This document shows, in pieces, positions 44,697 to 53,239 of a stretch of DNA of 64,000 nucleotides. The translations under genes and the position numbers were made by a program. Location: NCBI GenBank assembly GCA_964454335.1, contig CAYVVT010000004.1, positions 186,001-250,000 of the forward strand, in the 5' to 3' direction. Under the pieces are notes generated by a model that had not been told where the DNA came from, did not search any database, and saw only the letters and a program-made list of their open reading frames with translations. This DNA is from CAYVVT01 sp964454335. Its GTDB lineage: Bacteria; Fidelibacterota; UBA8477; JABMPR01. Every line of letters begins with the position of its first letter. Positions within the stretch are counted from its first letter, which is position 1.

Positions 44697-46790
44697 TCAA
44701 AATCTCCTTCGCAGGGTGATGGTGGTGAGGCGTTCTTCGGTCATATTTCGTTCCAGCTGAGTATAGTAGTACTGGAACAGGTTGTTGACCCTAAGCAGGA
44801 GTTCCCAGTTGTCCCTTTGATAGCCGATCCCCAGGTTCCAGACATGAACGGGAACACGTTTATCCTGGCCTGTCAGCAGATTCTCCTGATACAACTCCAC
44901 GGATTCGATACGACTGGAATAGCGGTATTCAGCCGTTATGTCCCAATCGGCCAGATGAAACCCTGCCGCAGAAACCCAATGATGTCGATAGCGATAGGAA
45001 AGCGTATCGATGCTGTTCCCGGCCGCATCCACTTCAAGGGGATCGAGCCAGGTGAAAGCTGATTTAAGGGTAAACAGATTTTTCATGAGGCTTGCACCCA
45101 GTCCGATATCCGCACCCCGGATCCGTGCATCAGCAATGTTCTCAAAATGGATGATACCCAGGCTGTCAGGGGTTGGCTCGATGAGGTTGCTGAAGTCATT
45201 GAGGAAAAGGGCGGCATCGAATTTCAAACCATCCAACCGGCCTGTTCCGCCGGTCATCACGCTGAATCCCAATTCCCGGGCGTCGCTGTGTTCAGACACC
45301 AGCGTGGGATTGGGTTCAACACGGAAGATGCTTCGCTGGGTGCTGGTGAACATCTCTGCCACCGTAGGTACACGAAATCCCTTACCTGACGAGGCTCGTA
45401 GAGCCACCCAGGGCAAAGGATTCCAGTTCAGGGCTGCCTGCGGAGTAAACATCTGGTCCCTGGATTCCCCATCGACCTGATATGCCTCCCATCTTCCACC
45501 AAGCGACAGGGTAAAGGCCCGCCACTTCTGCTGGGCAAGCGCGTATCCAGCCAGTGAATGACTGTTGTGTTTTCCGAACATCTGCCCATCAATACCATTA
45601 TAGACAACCGTCAGACCAGTAATTGAAGTGAGACGTCCAGACCATGTGGTATTCAGTTGTGATTCCGCAAAATACCGGTCCTCTCTGGAGAACTCAGGAT
45701 CTACACCATAAGTGTCCCAATTGTTCCAGTAACCTCCAGCTCTGAGTTTCAGCACCATATCATCACTGTAGATACGATTGTAAAATCCGTTTACCGTGGT
45801 TCGGTGCCCGACAGTGTGGTCATTCTCTTCGCCGGGAGTCGATTCGAAGGGTTCGGCGGGACTTTTCCATTCAGAGATCACACCCCCATCGTCACTGATG
45901 ATGTTCACAAAGACCGCCGCACTGTGGGCGGTACCGAAATTGAATTTGATCTTGCCGGTCAGATTGAGAACCTGGTCCCAGTTCAGCCGCATGAATCCAT
46001 CACTGTAACGCTGCTGTAATCTCAGCCAGGCGCCATGGCGGCCGATTGGCCGGGAGTGTGTTGCCTCCAGGTCGTAGACCAGGCCTGGTCTGTCACGCCA
46101 TCGCCAGCTTTCATATCTTGACTGGCTGTATGCACCCAGACGTGTCCTGATCCTGGTTTCAGGCGTTGCTGGTGGGTTACGGGTGATGACATTGACAATA
46201 CCACCCATAGCGCTTGAACCATACATGGCTGACCCGCCTGATTTTACGATCTCGACATGATCCACCTCTGAGGTCGGCACATTATCCCAACCGATGTTGC
46301 CAGCCGCGGCGCCCATGAGAGGCACTCCGTCTATGAGCATCAATGATCGGCTCCCGGCACCGATGGCATAGCCAGAGGCTCCGCGAATATTGAGCTGGCC
46401 GTTCATTGAAACCACCCCGGCCTCGTAACTCAGTACCTCGAGCAGGTTGGCAACACCTTTTTCAGAGATGTCCCGGGGACCCATGGCCACCACAGTAAAT
46501 GGTGATTCCATGATATCCTGTTCCTTGCGGGAAGATGTGACCACGACTTGGGGCGACTGCAGGACACTCTCCTGCAGCCGAACCGATAACTCAACAGGCA
46601 GGTCGGCAGGAACAGACAGGTCCTGTTCGATAAGCTTCTCATAGCCCATCATGGTGAATACCAGGTTGTATATCCCGGGGGCAAGATCGGTGATGTAGTA
46701 TCTTCCAGCAGTATCACTGCTGGTACCCTGAAAGGTGTGCTGGACCATGATATTCACCCCGGGTAGGGCCATACCATACTCATCCGTCAC
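44697..46790 (-). CDS. TonB-dependent outer-membrane receptor (start region atypical)
   Basis: At least 697 residues, with a carboxypeptidase-regulatory-like N-terminal domain (TDEYGMALPGVNIMVQHTFQG), a plug domain (IRGASGYAIGAGSRSLMLIDG, IVKSGGSAMYGSSAMGGIVN) and a 22-strand barrel ending TTITLRRRF. Transport is driven by TonB/ExbB/ExbD. Only a GTG at 46788-46790 is available as a normal start, yet the frame remains open upstream to 46904 and reads HKVLILIYLFLAALQAQ, a signal peptide, with no ATG, GTG or TTG. A sequencing error, a frameshift or a non-standard start is therefore likely. The ligand is unknown. Confidence 0.85.
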   Translation of the reverse strand: MTDEYGMALPGVNIMVQHTFQGTSSDTAGRYYITDLAPGIYNLVFTMMGYEKLIEQDLSVPADLPVELSVRLQESVLQSPQVVVTSSRKEQDIMESPFTVVAMGPRDISEKGVANLLEVLSYEAGVVSMNGQLNIRGASGYAIGAGSRSLMLIDGVPLMGAAAGNIGWDNVPTSEVDHVEIVKSGGSAMYGSSAMGGIVNVITRNPPATPETRIRTRLGAYSQSRYESWRWRDRPGLVYDLEATHSRPIGRHGAWLRLQQRYSDGFMRLNWDQVLNLTGKIKFNFGTAHSAAVFVNIISDDGGVISEWKSPAEPFESTPGEENDHTVGHRTTVNGFYNRIYSDDMVLKLRAGGYWNNWDTYGVDPEFSREDRYFAESQLNTTWSGRLTSITGLTVVYNGIDGQMFGKHNSHSLAGYALAQQKWRAFTLSLGGRWEAYQVDGESRDQMFTPQAALNWNPLPWVALRASSGKGFRVPTVAEMFTSTQRSIFRVEPNPTLVSEHSDARELGFSVMTGGTGRLDGLKFDAALFLNDFSNLIEPTPDSLGIIHFENIADARIRGADIGLGASLMKNLFTLKSAFTWLDPLEVDAAGNSIDTLSYRYRHHWVSAAGFHLADWDITAEYRYSSRIESVELYQENLLTGQDKRVPVHVWNLGIGYQRDNWELLLRVNNLFQYYYTQLERNMTEERLTTITLRRRF

Positions 46791-46930
46791 CTCGCCGGTG
46801 ATGCTGCCAGTATCCTGGGCCTGTAAGGCAGCAAGAAACAGGTAGATAAGGATGAGGACCTTGTGCGTCCTATGTCTGAGAGTTGATTCCAGGTTCTGCA
46901 GGTTTCACCTCAGTTTGTCTAAGCCCCCAC
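46791..46930 (-). other. Leader and 5' region of the TonB-dependent receptor, weak Thi-box resemblance
   Basis: The minus-strand sequence here contains CTGAGG, ACC and GAACCTG spaced as in a TPP riboswitch (CTGAGA-n-ACC-n-GAACCTG), followed by CTG/CAG and CCT/AGG pairings. The conserved GGATAATACC-type sensor loop of true TPP riboswitches is missing. The resemblance could be chance, or a degenerate riboswitch. The region also encodes the receptor's signal-peptide frame without a start codon. Confidence 0.25.
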
Positions 46931-47130
46931 TTTTTGAGAATTTCCAGGAATTTAGGGTCAGCCTGGTATCAGACAATACTGGAATGGAGCATGTCTTCCG
47001 CCAACCGCTCCGACAGATCTCATCTGCTGTAATGGATAGTTACTTTCCGGGAGAGTGGGGAATGGTATCAGGCAGATCCGCAGGTCCGCACATTATTTCG
47101 GTAAATCCAAGAAGGGGATCAGAAGAACGA

Positions 47131-48027
47131 TCAATAGGAAGACTGTCTTTTATTCAAATAAGCCAGCAACGCTATATCCAGGCTTTGCTCTGTGGTCAGG
47201 GGCAAATAATCGATAAGCTGTTCCCGACAACGGGCTCCCAGCCTGGCCCGAAACTGATCTACAGCTTCTCGATAGGCCTTCTGGATATGCCATGGTTCGG
47301 TAGCCAGCATTTCGCCCGTTTCCATGTCCTGGAATTTACCCTGAGCACCAAAGGCAAAATCTACTTCCCGGGGATCCAGAATGTGGAATACCAGCACCTC
47401 GTGGCGATCGTGTCGAAAATGTTTCAGGCCATGTAGCAGGGATTCCACATCATCCAGCAGGTCGGAGATAAGAATGACCAATCCACGCCTGTGGATACGT
47501 TCCGCCAGCCGATGCAGACTGTTCCCGATGGCCGTATCGGTACCAGGTTCCAGGTTCTCCAGCACACGTAGCAAATTATTGAGCATGCTGGGTCGGGATG
47601 AGGGCCGCAGATGGGTGTGTATGTCTTCGCTGAATAATGTCAGCCCCACCGCATCCTGTTGACGAAGCAATAAATAGCCAAGTGCGGCGGCAAGATAGGA
47701 GCCATATTGAAGCTTGCTGATCTCGCCGGAACCGTAATCCATGGATCTGCTGGTATCCAGCATGATATGGGCTTTCAGGTTGGTCTCTTCTTCGAATTGC
47801 TTGATATAGAAGCGGTCTGTCTTTCCATAGAGACGCCAGTCCAGGTATCGCAGGTCATCACCGGGACCATAGGCGCGATGTTCTGCGAATTCCACCGAGA
47901 AACCGTGATAGGGGCTCTTATGTAGTCCGACGATGAATCCTTCCACCACCAGTCTTGCACGCAACTGCATGTTTGACAGGGTCGCGATGGTCTGTGGATT
48001 CAGATATTTTCTTTTATCGATCTGCAT
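47131..48027 (-). CDS. DUF58 domain protein (vWA-like)
   Basis: 298-residue cytoplasmic protein of the DUF58 family, usually found beside MoxR ATPases. The MIDAS-like loop is LDTSRSMDYGSG, within a vWA-type fold; the preceding segment GDDLRYLDWRLYGKTDRFYIKQFEEE is the family signature. Together with MoxR at 50937 it may form a chaperone system that inserts metals or assembles protein complexes. The gene for the 960-residue protein lies between them. Confidence 0.93.
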   Translation of the reverse strand: MQIDKRKYLNPQTIATLSNMQLRARLVVEGFIVGLHKSPYHGFSVEFAEHRAYGPGDDLRYLDWRLYGKTDRFYIKQFEEETNLKAHIMLDTSRSMDYGSGEISKLQYGSYLAAALGYLLLRQQDAVGLTLFSEDIHTHLRPSSRPSMLNNLLRVLENLEPGTDTAIGNSLHRLAERIHRRGLVILISDLLDDVESLLHGLKHFRHDRHEVLVFHILDPREVDFAFGAQGKFQDMETGEMLATEPWHIQKAYREAVDQFRARLGARCREQLIDYLPLTTEQSLDIALLAYLNKRQSSY

Positions 48028-48045
48028 GATACGGAATCCCCAGGA

Positions 48046-50928
48046 TCAGAACGGATTCACCAATGACAGTCTGAAATAACTTTGATTCCCAAGGTCAATG
48101 TCCGGGTAGTCTTGAGATACATTTCTCCAGAACTCGTCATCTCCACCGATACCGAAGGCCATCATGACCAGGGGCAGCTTTTCGGCGGTAACGCTGAACT
48201 TGATCTCAGCCCCGAAAGTATTGATGCTCAGGTCATTCTGCGGTAGATACCCAAGATCGCTGAAGAGCGCGGCGCTCAGGCCTTCGATACCAACCCCCAG
48301 AATGTTCACCGGTAATTTCTCAATGAGGGGACATCGCAGTTCCACAGTGTTCAATAGGATCTCGTTTGCCGGAAAGAAACCCGTTTGTCCACGGAGGCTG
48401 TAGGTTTCCGGTAGATCTATGATCCCCGAGGTCCCCATCCTCAGGAGCGTGCCGGGTGAAAGATATAGCGGTGCCTCTTCTGTGAAGCCGAGGGAGTCCT
48501 GCGGCAGGATCTCGCCTGCCTGTCGGTCCCATTTGAGCCGGGCATAGATCACCAGAGGTGTTTTGGGGATCTTCTGGTTCACAAATGCGTCCATCCAGAT
48601 CTGGGAGAAATCCGTTTCACCCCAGAGCCCTGGAAGTGTTTTTTCGTAATGAGTCAGGAAACCAAATCCATTCCCGGGCAGGTAAATCTGCTGTTTGTGT
48701 GGACGTTGGTACTTGACTGCATAGGTAAATCCGAGATTGGATTCCTTGTGGCTCACCTGGTCTTCTTTTGGAATTGCCTGCCAGTTCTCACCCTGGACGA
48801 GCAAGGTCCTGTTGGTTAGTCTGAAATGCGCCTGGACAATATGATTGGTTGTGAAACCGTTCCGCCCGGTGAGCGGCAGGGCGGCGACCAGTCCACCTCC
48901 ATCCAGGGCCTCGATGGTCTGGCCCTCATGAAAGTTCCGCAAGTTGAAGTTGAAGTTCTTGGCAGCGTAGACCTGCAGCAGGGGTAGATAATTCAGGTTC
49001 AGGTAGCTCACAAAACCGCCCAGCAACTCTCCCTGCCAGGACATGACGCCACCACCCTGAAGCATATGTTTACCCAATGCGTCGTTCAGAGCAGCCATTG
49101 CGAAAGGTCCTGCGACATCCGGGAGTACCAGCCAGACCAGAGGTCGCACGCTGGGCAGGGGCCGGTATGGATGCGTCTCATAAGCACTGATATCCATATC
49201 GTAATCGATTGGCGGGATCGGCACATCCGGCAGTTTGGTACGCCAGGCCGTGTAACGATCCCGGATATTCAATGGAAAGCTTTCTGCCACACGCAGGGGA
49301 TCGATCTGGACGATCCGGACACTGTCTACATCCGGGAGGCTGGTTGCCAGGATGCGGTCCGAGTTCGGGATGCGCTGCAGACTGTAGACACCCTGCGCAA
49401 CATCGGTCATGGCAATAGGTTGACCGCCATCAAGACCAATACGATACAGGTTCGGGGTCGAATTGCGAAAAGAAGTGAACACGATACTCTGCCCGTCTCC
49501 CGTCCACACCGGCAGAAGGTCCTCTTCCACGTCCCGGGTCAGTTTCCTGTAATCGTTACCCTCAATATCCATGACGGCGATATCAACAGCCCCGTCGATG
49601 TCCTGAATCATGAATGCGATGTTCCGGCCATCCGGTGAAACTATCGGTCGCTGGATCTGAATATCACCTGTGAAATCGGACAGCTGCTCGATCTCTCCAG
49701 ACAGGCGGTCCCAGTGGTAGATCTGGGTCGTTTCGCCTGTTGGATGGGCCACGAAGATCAGGCCAAGTCCATCCGGGGTGAATTCCGGATGTAATGCGCG
49801 CATATCGCTTGTCAGCCAGGACTTCTTGCCAGTTTCGAGATCCACGAGCCGGATATCGTTGATCAGTGAGCCATGGCTCCCCCGGTGGTATTGCGCCACA
49901 GCGATCTGTTCATTGTCCGGGGACCACGTGGGAATTCCCCGGAAGGACCCGTGGTGGACCTCCTTCACTGTGCGGTTCGTATCCAGCGTGACCGTATAGA
50001 GCCCGCGATCATACATGGAATGGTCCCTGCGTCCTACGATCGCCACCAGACTTGAGTCTGACGAAATGCTCAATGAGCTGACCTGATGAAAACCATCGAC
50101 CGGATATGCTTCACCCAGTTCCTCAACACTCTCCTTCTGGGCCAGATAAGCATAGTAGTAGGCGTTCATGACCCGGCGCCATTCTTCGTAGAATTGGTTT
50201 TCTGTCTGCCCGGTGGCTTCTTCAAATGCGTCTTCAAAATTATACCAGATGGGCCATTTCTTGTCTTTCTCGTTCAGGTAGAGCCGGTGGTTTGAAATGT
50301 TAACCAGTGTGGAATCTCCATATTTCCAGGCCAGGTATTTCACCATGGCATAACCGTCGTCATGCGGGTCCAGCTGATCCATGGTGTTTCGATAGGTGTG
50401 GATCTTCATGCGTGAGTCACTGCGGCCCACTCGCCATTCTTCGGTCATGTACTCGGCCATTCCCTCCAGCCACCAGACAGGGACGGTGACAAGGCTGAAG
50501 ATCCCTGTCCAGGTCTTATGTGCATGGAACTGAGCTATGTGCTGGAATTCGTGGGTCACTACCAGGCGCAGCCATTTCTCCGAGCCACCGTGAATCCCGG
50601 CGACATCGTTCTGACTCACCCAGATGAAGATCTGATCAGAGGGCACAGCGAAACCGTTCTGGATCTCATCTTCCGCCGAGAACACGATATCAGTCTTGCC
50701 CCAGTCCTCCAGTTCCAACTGATCCATGACAGGCTGATAGATCTGTTCGGCCACACGGGCACCCCGCTGTGCAAAATCCTCGATCCCCTGGTGATAGTGG
50801 ATATTGAAATGTTCCGTTTCCATAGTGAACCAGTCCAGTTCAGGATGTGTGCGGTTGTTCATGAACCACATGCTCTGTCCTGAAACAATGTTCAGGACCA
50901 GGAGCAGAACTGAAAGCGATCTGATCAA
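48046..50928 (-). CDS. Metalloprotease-TolB propeller-beta barrel fusion
   Basis: 960-residue secreted protein. A signal peptide (SLSVLLLVLNIVSG) is followed by a zinc-protease domain with HEFQH at about residue 127 and the third ligand region WWLEGMAEYMTEE. The middle (about 280-600) has several TolB/WD40-like motifs (TWSPDNEQIAVAQY, IVSPDGRNIAFMIQD, VWTGDGQSIVFTSF). The C-terminal section from about 620 has amphipathic strands and ends SYFRLSLVNPF, in keeping with an outer-membrane barrel. It is in an operon with MoxR and DUF58. Known relatives combine a peptidase domain and propeller; the substrate is unknown. Confidence 0.88.
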   Translation of the reverse strand: MIRSLSVLLLVLNIVSGQSMWFMNNRTHPELDWFTMETEHFNIHYHQGIEDFAQRGARVAEQIYQPVMDQLELEDWGKTDIVFSAEDEIQNGFAVPSDQIFIWVSQNDVAGIHGGSEKWLRLVVTHEFQHIAQFHAHKTWTGIFSLVTVPVWWLEGMAEYMTEEWRVGRSDSRMKIHTYRNTMDQLDPHDDGYAMVKYLAWKYGDSTLVNISNHRLYLNEKDKKWPIWYNFEDAFEEATGQTENQFYEEWRRVMNAYYYAYLAQKESVEELGEAYPVDGFHQVSSLSISSDSSLVAIVGRRDHSMYDRGLYTVTLDTNRTVKEVHHGSFRGIPTWSPDNEQIAVAQYHRGSHGSLINDIRLVDLETGKKSWLTSDMRALHPEFTPDGLGLIFVAHPTGETTQIYHWDRLSGEIEQLSDFTGDIQIQRPIVSPDGRNIAFMIQDIDGAVDIAVMDIEGNDYRKLTRDVEEDLLPVWTGDGQSIVFTSFRNSTPNLYRIGLDGGQPIAMTDVAQGVYSLQRIPNSDRILATSLPDVDSVRIVQIDPLRVAESFPLNIRDRYTAWRTKLPDVPIPPIDYDMDISAYETHPYRPLPSVRPLVWLVLPDVAGPFAMAALNDALGKHMLQGGGVMSWQGELLGGFVSYLNLNYLPLLQVYAAKNFNFNLRNFHEGQTIEALDGGGLVAALPLTGRNGFTTNHIVQAHFRLTNRTLLVQGENWQAIPKEDQVSHKESNLGFTYAVKYQRPHKQQIYLPGNGFGFLTHYEKTLPGLWGETDFSQIWMDAFVNQKIPKTPLVIYARLKWDRQAGEILPQDSLGFTEEAPLYLSPGTLLRMGTSGIIDLPETYSLRGQTGFFPANEILLNTVELRCPLIEKLPVNILGVGIEGLSAALFSDLGYLPQNDLSINTFGAEIKFSVTAEKLPLVMMAFGIGGDDEFWRNVSQDYPDIDLGNQSYFRLSLVNPF

Positions 50929-50936
50929 GATGACCT

Positions 50937-51917
50937 CTAGAGCAATTTGTTGATTATATCATCAACGCTGACACCATCCGCTTCGGCGTTGAAGTTGGTC
51001 AGGACCCTGTGACGCAAGACCGGTGGGGCGATCTTCCTGACATCCTCGATGGATGGCGTGGGTTCACCATTCAATGCCGCCAGGGTTTTGGCTCCCAAGA
51101 TCAGGTACTGTGAAGCTCTGGGGCCGGCTCCCCAGCCAACCCAGTTGTTAATGAAATCTGGGGTGTCCGGGTTTCCCGGACGTGTCTGACCGACCAGGCT
51201 CACTGCGTAGTTCACAACATTTTCAGCCACCGGAACACGTCTGATCAGGCCCTGATAGTCGATGATCTCCTCACGGCTGATGACCGTGCCAAGCTCAGTT
51301 TCACTGGCCGAGGTGGTCTGTCGGACGATTTCCCGCTCCTCCTCTGCAGATGGATAGTCCACCTTGAGATTCAGCATGAACCGGTCGAGCTGCGCTTCCG
51401 GGAGAGGATAGGTACCTTCCTGTTCAATTGGATTCTGGGTGGCCAGCACAAAGAAGGGTTCTTCCAGGACGTAACTTTCCACACCGGCTGTGACCCTGTG
51501 CTCCTGCATGGCCTCCAGCAGGGCTGCCTGGGTTTTAGGTGGCGTGCGATTGATCTCATCGGCCAGGACGATGTTGGCAAAGATGGGTCCGCGGACAAAA
51601 CGGAATTCCCGTTTGCCGGTGCTGTGGTCCTCTTCAATGATGTCAGTTCCGGTGATATCCGAGGGCATCAGGTCCGGGGTGAACTGGATTCTACTGAAGC
51701 TGAGGTCCAGTACTTCTGCCAGGCTTTTGATCAACAGAGTCTTCGCCAATCCGGGAACCCCGACCAGAAGAGCATGCCCCCGGGAGAGTAGTGCGATGAA
51801 CAGTTGCTCTACGACTTCAGACTGCCCGATGATGGCTTTACCGATCTCGGTCCTGAGACGTGCATAGGCCTCTACCATCTGTTCAAGTTTTTGTGCTTCA
51901 GCAGGTTTATCGCTCAA
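50937..51917 (-). CDS. MoxR-family AAA+ ATPase
   Basis: 326-residue ATPase. Walker A is in GVPGLAKTLLIKSLAEV, Walker B in LADEINRTPPKTQAALLEAMQE, and the sensor region follows (FFVLATQNPIEQEGTYPLPEA). MoxR proteins work with DUF58/vWA partners as chaperones. Start ATG at 51915-51917. First gene of the operon that contains the metalloprotease and DUF58 genes. No further Bat-operon members are seen, so a simpler module is implied. Confidence 0.95.
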   Translation of the reverse strand: MSDKPAEAQKLEQMVEAYARLRTEIGKAIIGQSEVVEQLFIALLSRGHALLVGVPGLAKTLLIKSLAEVLDLSFSRIQFTPDLMPSDITGTDIIEEDHSTGKREFRFVRGPIFANIVLADEINRTPPKTQAALLEAMQEHRVTAGVESYVLEEPFFVLATQNPIEQEGTYPLPEAQLDRFMLNLKVDYPSAEEEREIVRQTTSASETELGTVISREEIIDYQGLIRRVPVAENVVNYAVSLVGQTRPGNPDTPDFINNWVGWGAGPRASQYLILGAKTLAALNGEPTPSIEDVRKIAPPVLRHRVLTNFNAEADGVSVDDIINKLL

Positions 51918-52177
51918 AGCAGCCTCCTGTTATCTATTCAATAAATCAATGCTTAAACCAGGTCTGGAACCCATCTGTTCCATTCCTGGAAAATTAGTTT
52001 GTATCACGATATTGATACCCGTATTTCTGATCACTGATCCATCTTCAATTCGTTATGGTTCTCACAGGGAGGACACGACATGTCTCCTGTCCCGTTTTAA
52101 TGACCAGACCCTATCAAGGTAAATAACGTTTCCAAACATTGCACGGTATGCAAGTGCTTTTATCCCGGGGCAAATAA
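51918..52177. other. Intergenic region upstream of MoxR, downstream of rpmA
   Basis: The region between the moxR start and the rpmA stop is about 310 bases including the rpmA terminator. It must carry the MoxR operon promoter. I see no gene, repeat or clear motif in it. Confidence 0.4.
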
Positions 52178-52203
52178 AAATCCCCCGGATTCCCAGGGGA
52201 TTT
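52178..52203 (-). terminator. Terminator of the rplU-rpmA operon
   Basis: Minus-strand stem AAATCCCC and GGGGATTT (window coordinates 52178-52185 and 52196-52203) with a ten-base loop and a following TTATTTG tract, 23 bases past the rpmA stop. Confidence 0.8.
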
Positions 52204-52226
52204 GATAATCATAGAAAAGACCGTGA

Positions 52227-52484
52227 TCAGGCTTCGGGGTAGACGCTGACCTGTTTCCGCTTACGATCCCTATGCTCGAAGGTAACAACGCCGTCGATCT
52301 TGGCGAACAGGGTGTCATCCCCACCGATACCGACATTGTTGCCGGGGTGGATGGAAGTGCCGCGCTGGCGCACGATAATACTTCCGGCAGTGACGAACTG
52401 ACCACCATATGCCTTGGTTCCCAGACGCTTGGCGTGACTCTCGCGTCCGTTCTTGGAACTGCCAACACCTTTTTTATGTGCCAT
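52227..52484 (-). CDS. rpmA: 50S ribosomal protein L27
   Basis: 85 residues, full length. The conserved start MAHKKGVGSSKNGRESHAKRLG and the GTSIHPGNNVGIGGDDTLFAKIDG region are diagnostic. The N-terminus begins directly with the AHKKG sequence; there is no N-terminal extension that needs cleavage. Two bases separate it from the upstream L21 gene, the usual rplU-rpmA pair. Confidence 0.98.
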   Translation of the reverse strand: MAHKKGVGSSKNGRESHAKRLGTKAYGGQFVTAGSIIVRQRGTSIHPGNNVGIGGDDTLFAKIDGVVTFEHRDRKRKQVSVYPEA

Positions 52485-52486
52485 TG

Positions 52487-53056
52487 CTACTCTCCTTTGT
52501 CTGCCTTCTTAGCTGCCGAAGCCGCCTTGGTGGCTGGCTTCTCGGCTGCTGCCTTTGGCTTGGCGGCCGGCTTTTTGGCTGCCGCTTTTGGCTTGGCGGC
52601 CGGCTGCTTTGCCGTTGTCTTCTTGGCCGCAGGTTTTTTCGCTGCGGTTGACTTGCTCGCTGCAGACTTCTTAGCTGGTGCCTTCTTGGCCTTTGTATCA
52701 GCTGTATCGGCTTTTGCCGCTGCGGGTTTCTTCGCTGCGGGCTTCGCCTGAGCGATCTTCTCAACCTTGATGGTGGTTATACCCTGGCGATGTCCCTGTT
52801 TCTTCTGGTAACCCTTACGGCGTTTTTTCTTGAAAACGATGATCTTGCGATCGCGTCCGTGGCTCACCACGGTGCTGTCAACTTTGACATCCGTCAGTGC
52901 AGGTGTTCCCACCTTTAAAGCCTTGCCGTCTGAGTAAGCCAGTACGCGCTCAACACCGAATTTCTTTCCAGGTTCGACATTGAGAGTCGGGACGTTCAGG
53001 ACCATGCCAGGTTTAACCTTAAACTGTTTCCCTGCAATTTCTACTATCGCGTACAT
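52487..53056 (-). CDS. rplU: 50S ribosomal protein L21 with a long Lys/Ala/Pro-rich tail
   Basis: 189 residues, against about 103 for typical L21. The first 100 residues are standard L21 (MYAIVEIAGKQFKVKPG ... HRQGITTIKVEKI). The remaining roughly 85 residues consist of repeated A/K/P units (PAAKKPAAA, AKPKAAAKKPAAKP), resembling histone-H1-like or AlgP-like tails, probably disordered and basic. The tail lies in the same frame, with no stop, so it is part of the gene. First gene of the rplU-rpmA pair. Confidence 0.96.
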   Translation of the reverse strand: MYAIVEIAGKQFKVKPGMVLNVPTLNVEPGKKFGVERVLAYSDGKALKVGTPALTDVKVDSTVVSHGRDRKIIVFKKKRRKGYQKKQGHRQGITTIKVEKIAQAKPAAKKPAAAKADTADTKAKKAPAKKSAASKSTAAKKPAAKKTTAKQPAAKPKAAAKKPAAKPKAAAEKPATKAASAAKKADKGE

Positions 53057-53112
53057 TGCTCCTCCCTTTTAAAAAAGCGCGGAAATATAGACGACTGGTC
53101 AAGGGGTGTCAA

Positions 53113-53192
53113 CTGAATTAGCGAATTAGCGAATTGGCGAATTGGCGGATTGGCGGATTGGCGGATTGGCGGATTGGCGGATTGGCGGATTA
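53113..53192. repeat. 8-bp tandem repeats (GCGAATTR / GCGGATTR), ten units
   Basis: Ten consecutive 8-base units cover 53113-53192: one degenerate unit, three GCGAATTR and six GCGGATTR. The transition from A-type to G-type within the array looks like stepwise variation. Related to the GGATTAGC array at 31075. Located upstream of the EnvC-like gene, between it and rplU. Confidence 0.95.
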
Positions 53193-53239
53193 TGATTAAA
53201 AACAATCTACGGCTTTAAAGATTGTCGCTTATTTTCGCC

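Noticed and set aside
46905..47130. Possible cobalamin riboswitch upstream of the TonB-dependent receptor
   Set aside because: A short GGTGAAACC match exists but the B12-box and other conserved parts are missing and the leader is too short.
52272..52751. Plus-strand 159-codon frame rich in Ala, Leu and Phe opposite rplU and rpmA
   Set aside because: It is antisense to two certain ribosomal protein genes, and its composition is the mirror of the Ala/Lys tail.
53113..53192. Possible CRISPR array
   Set aside because: Units are only eight bases, tandem without spacers, and there are no cas genes nearby.
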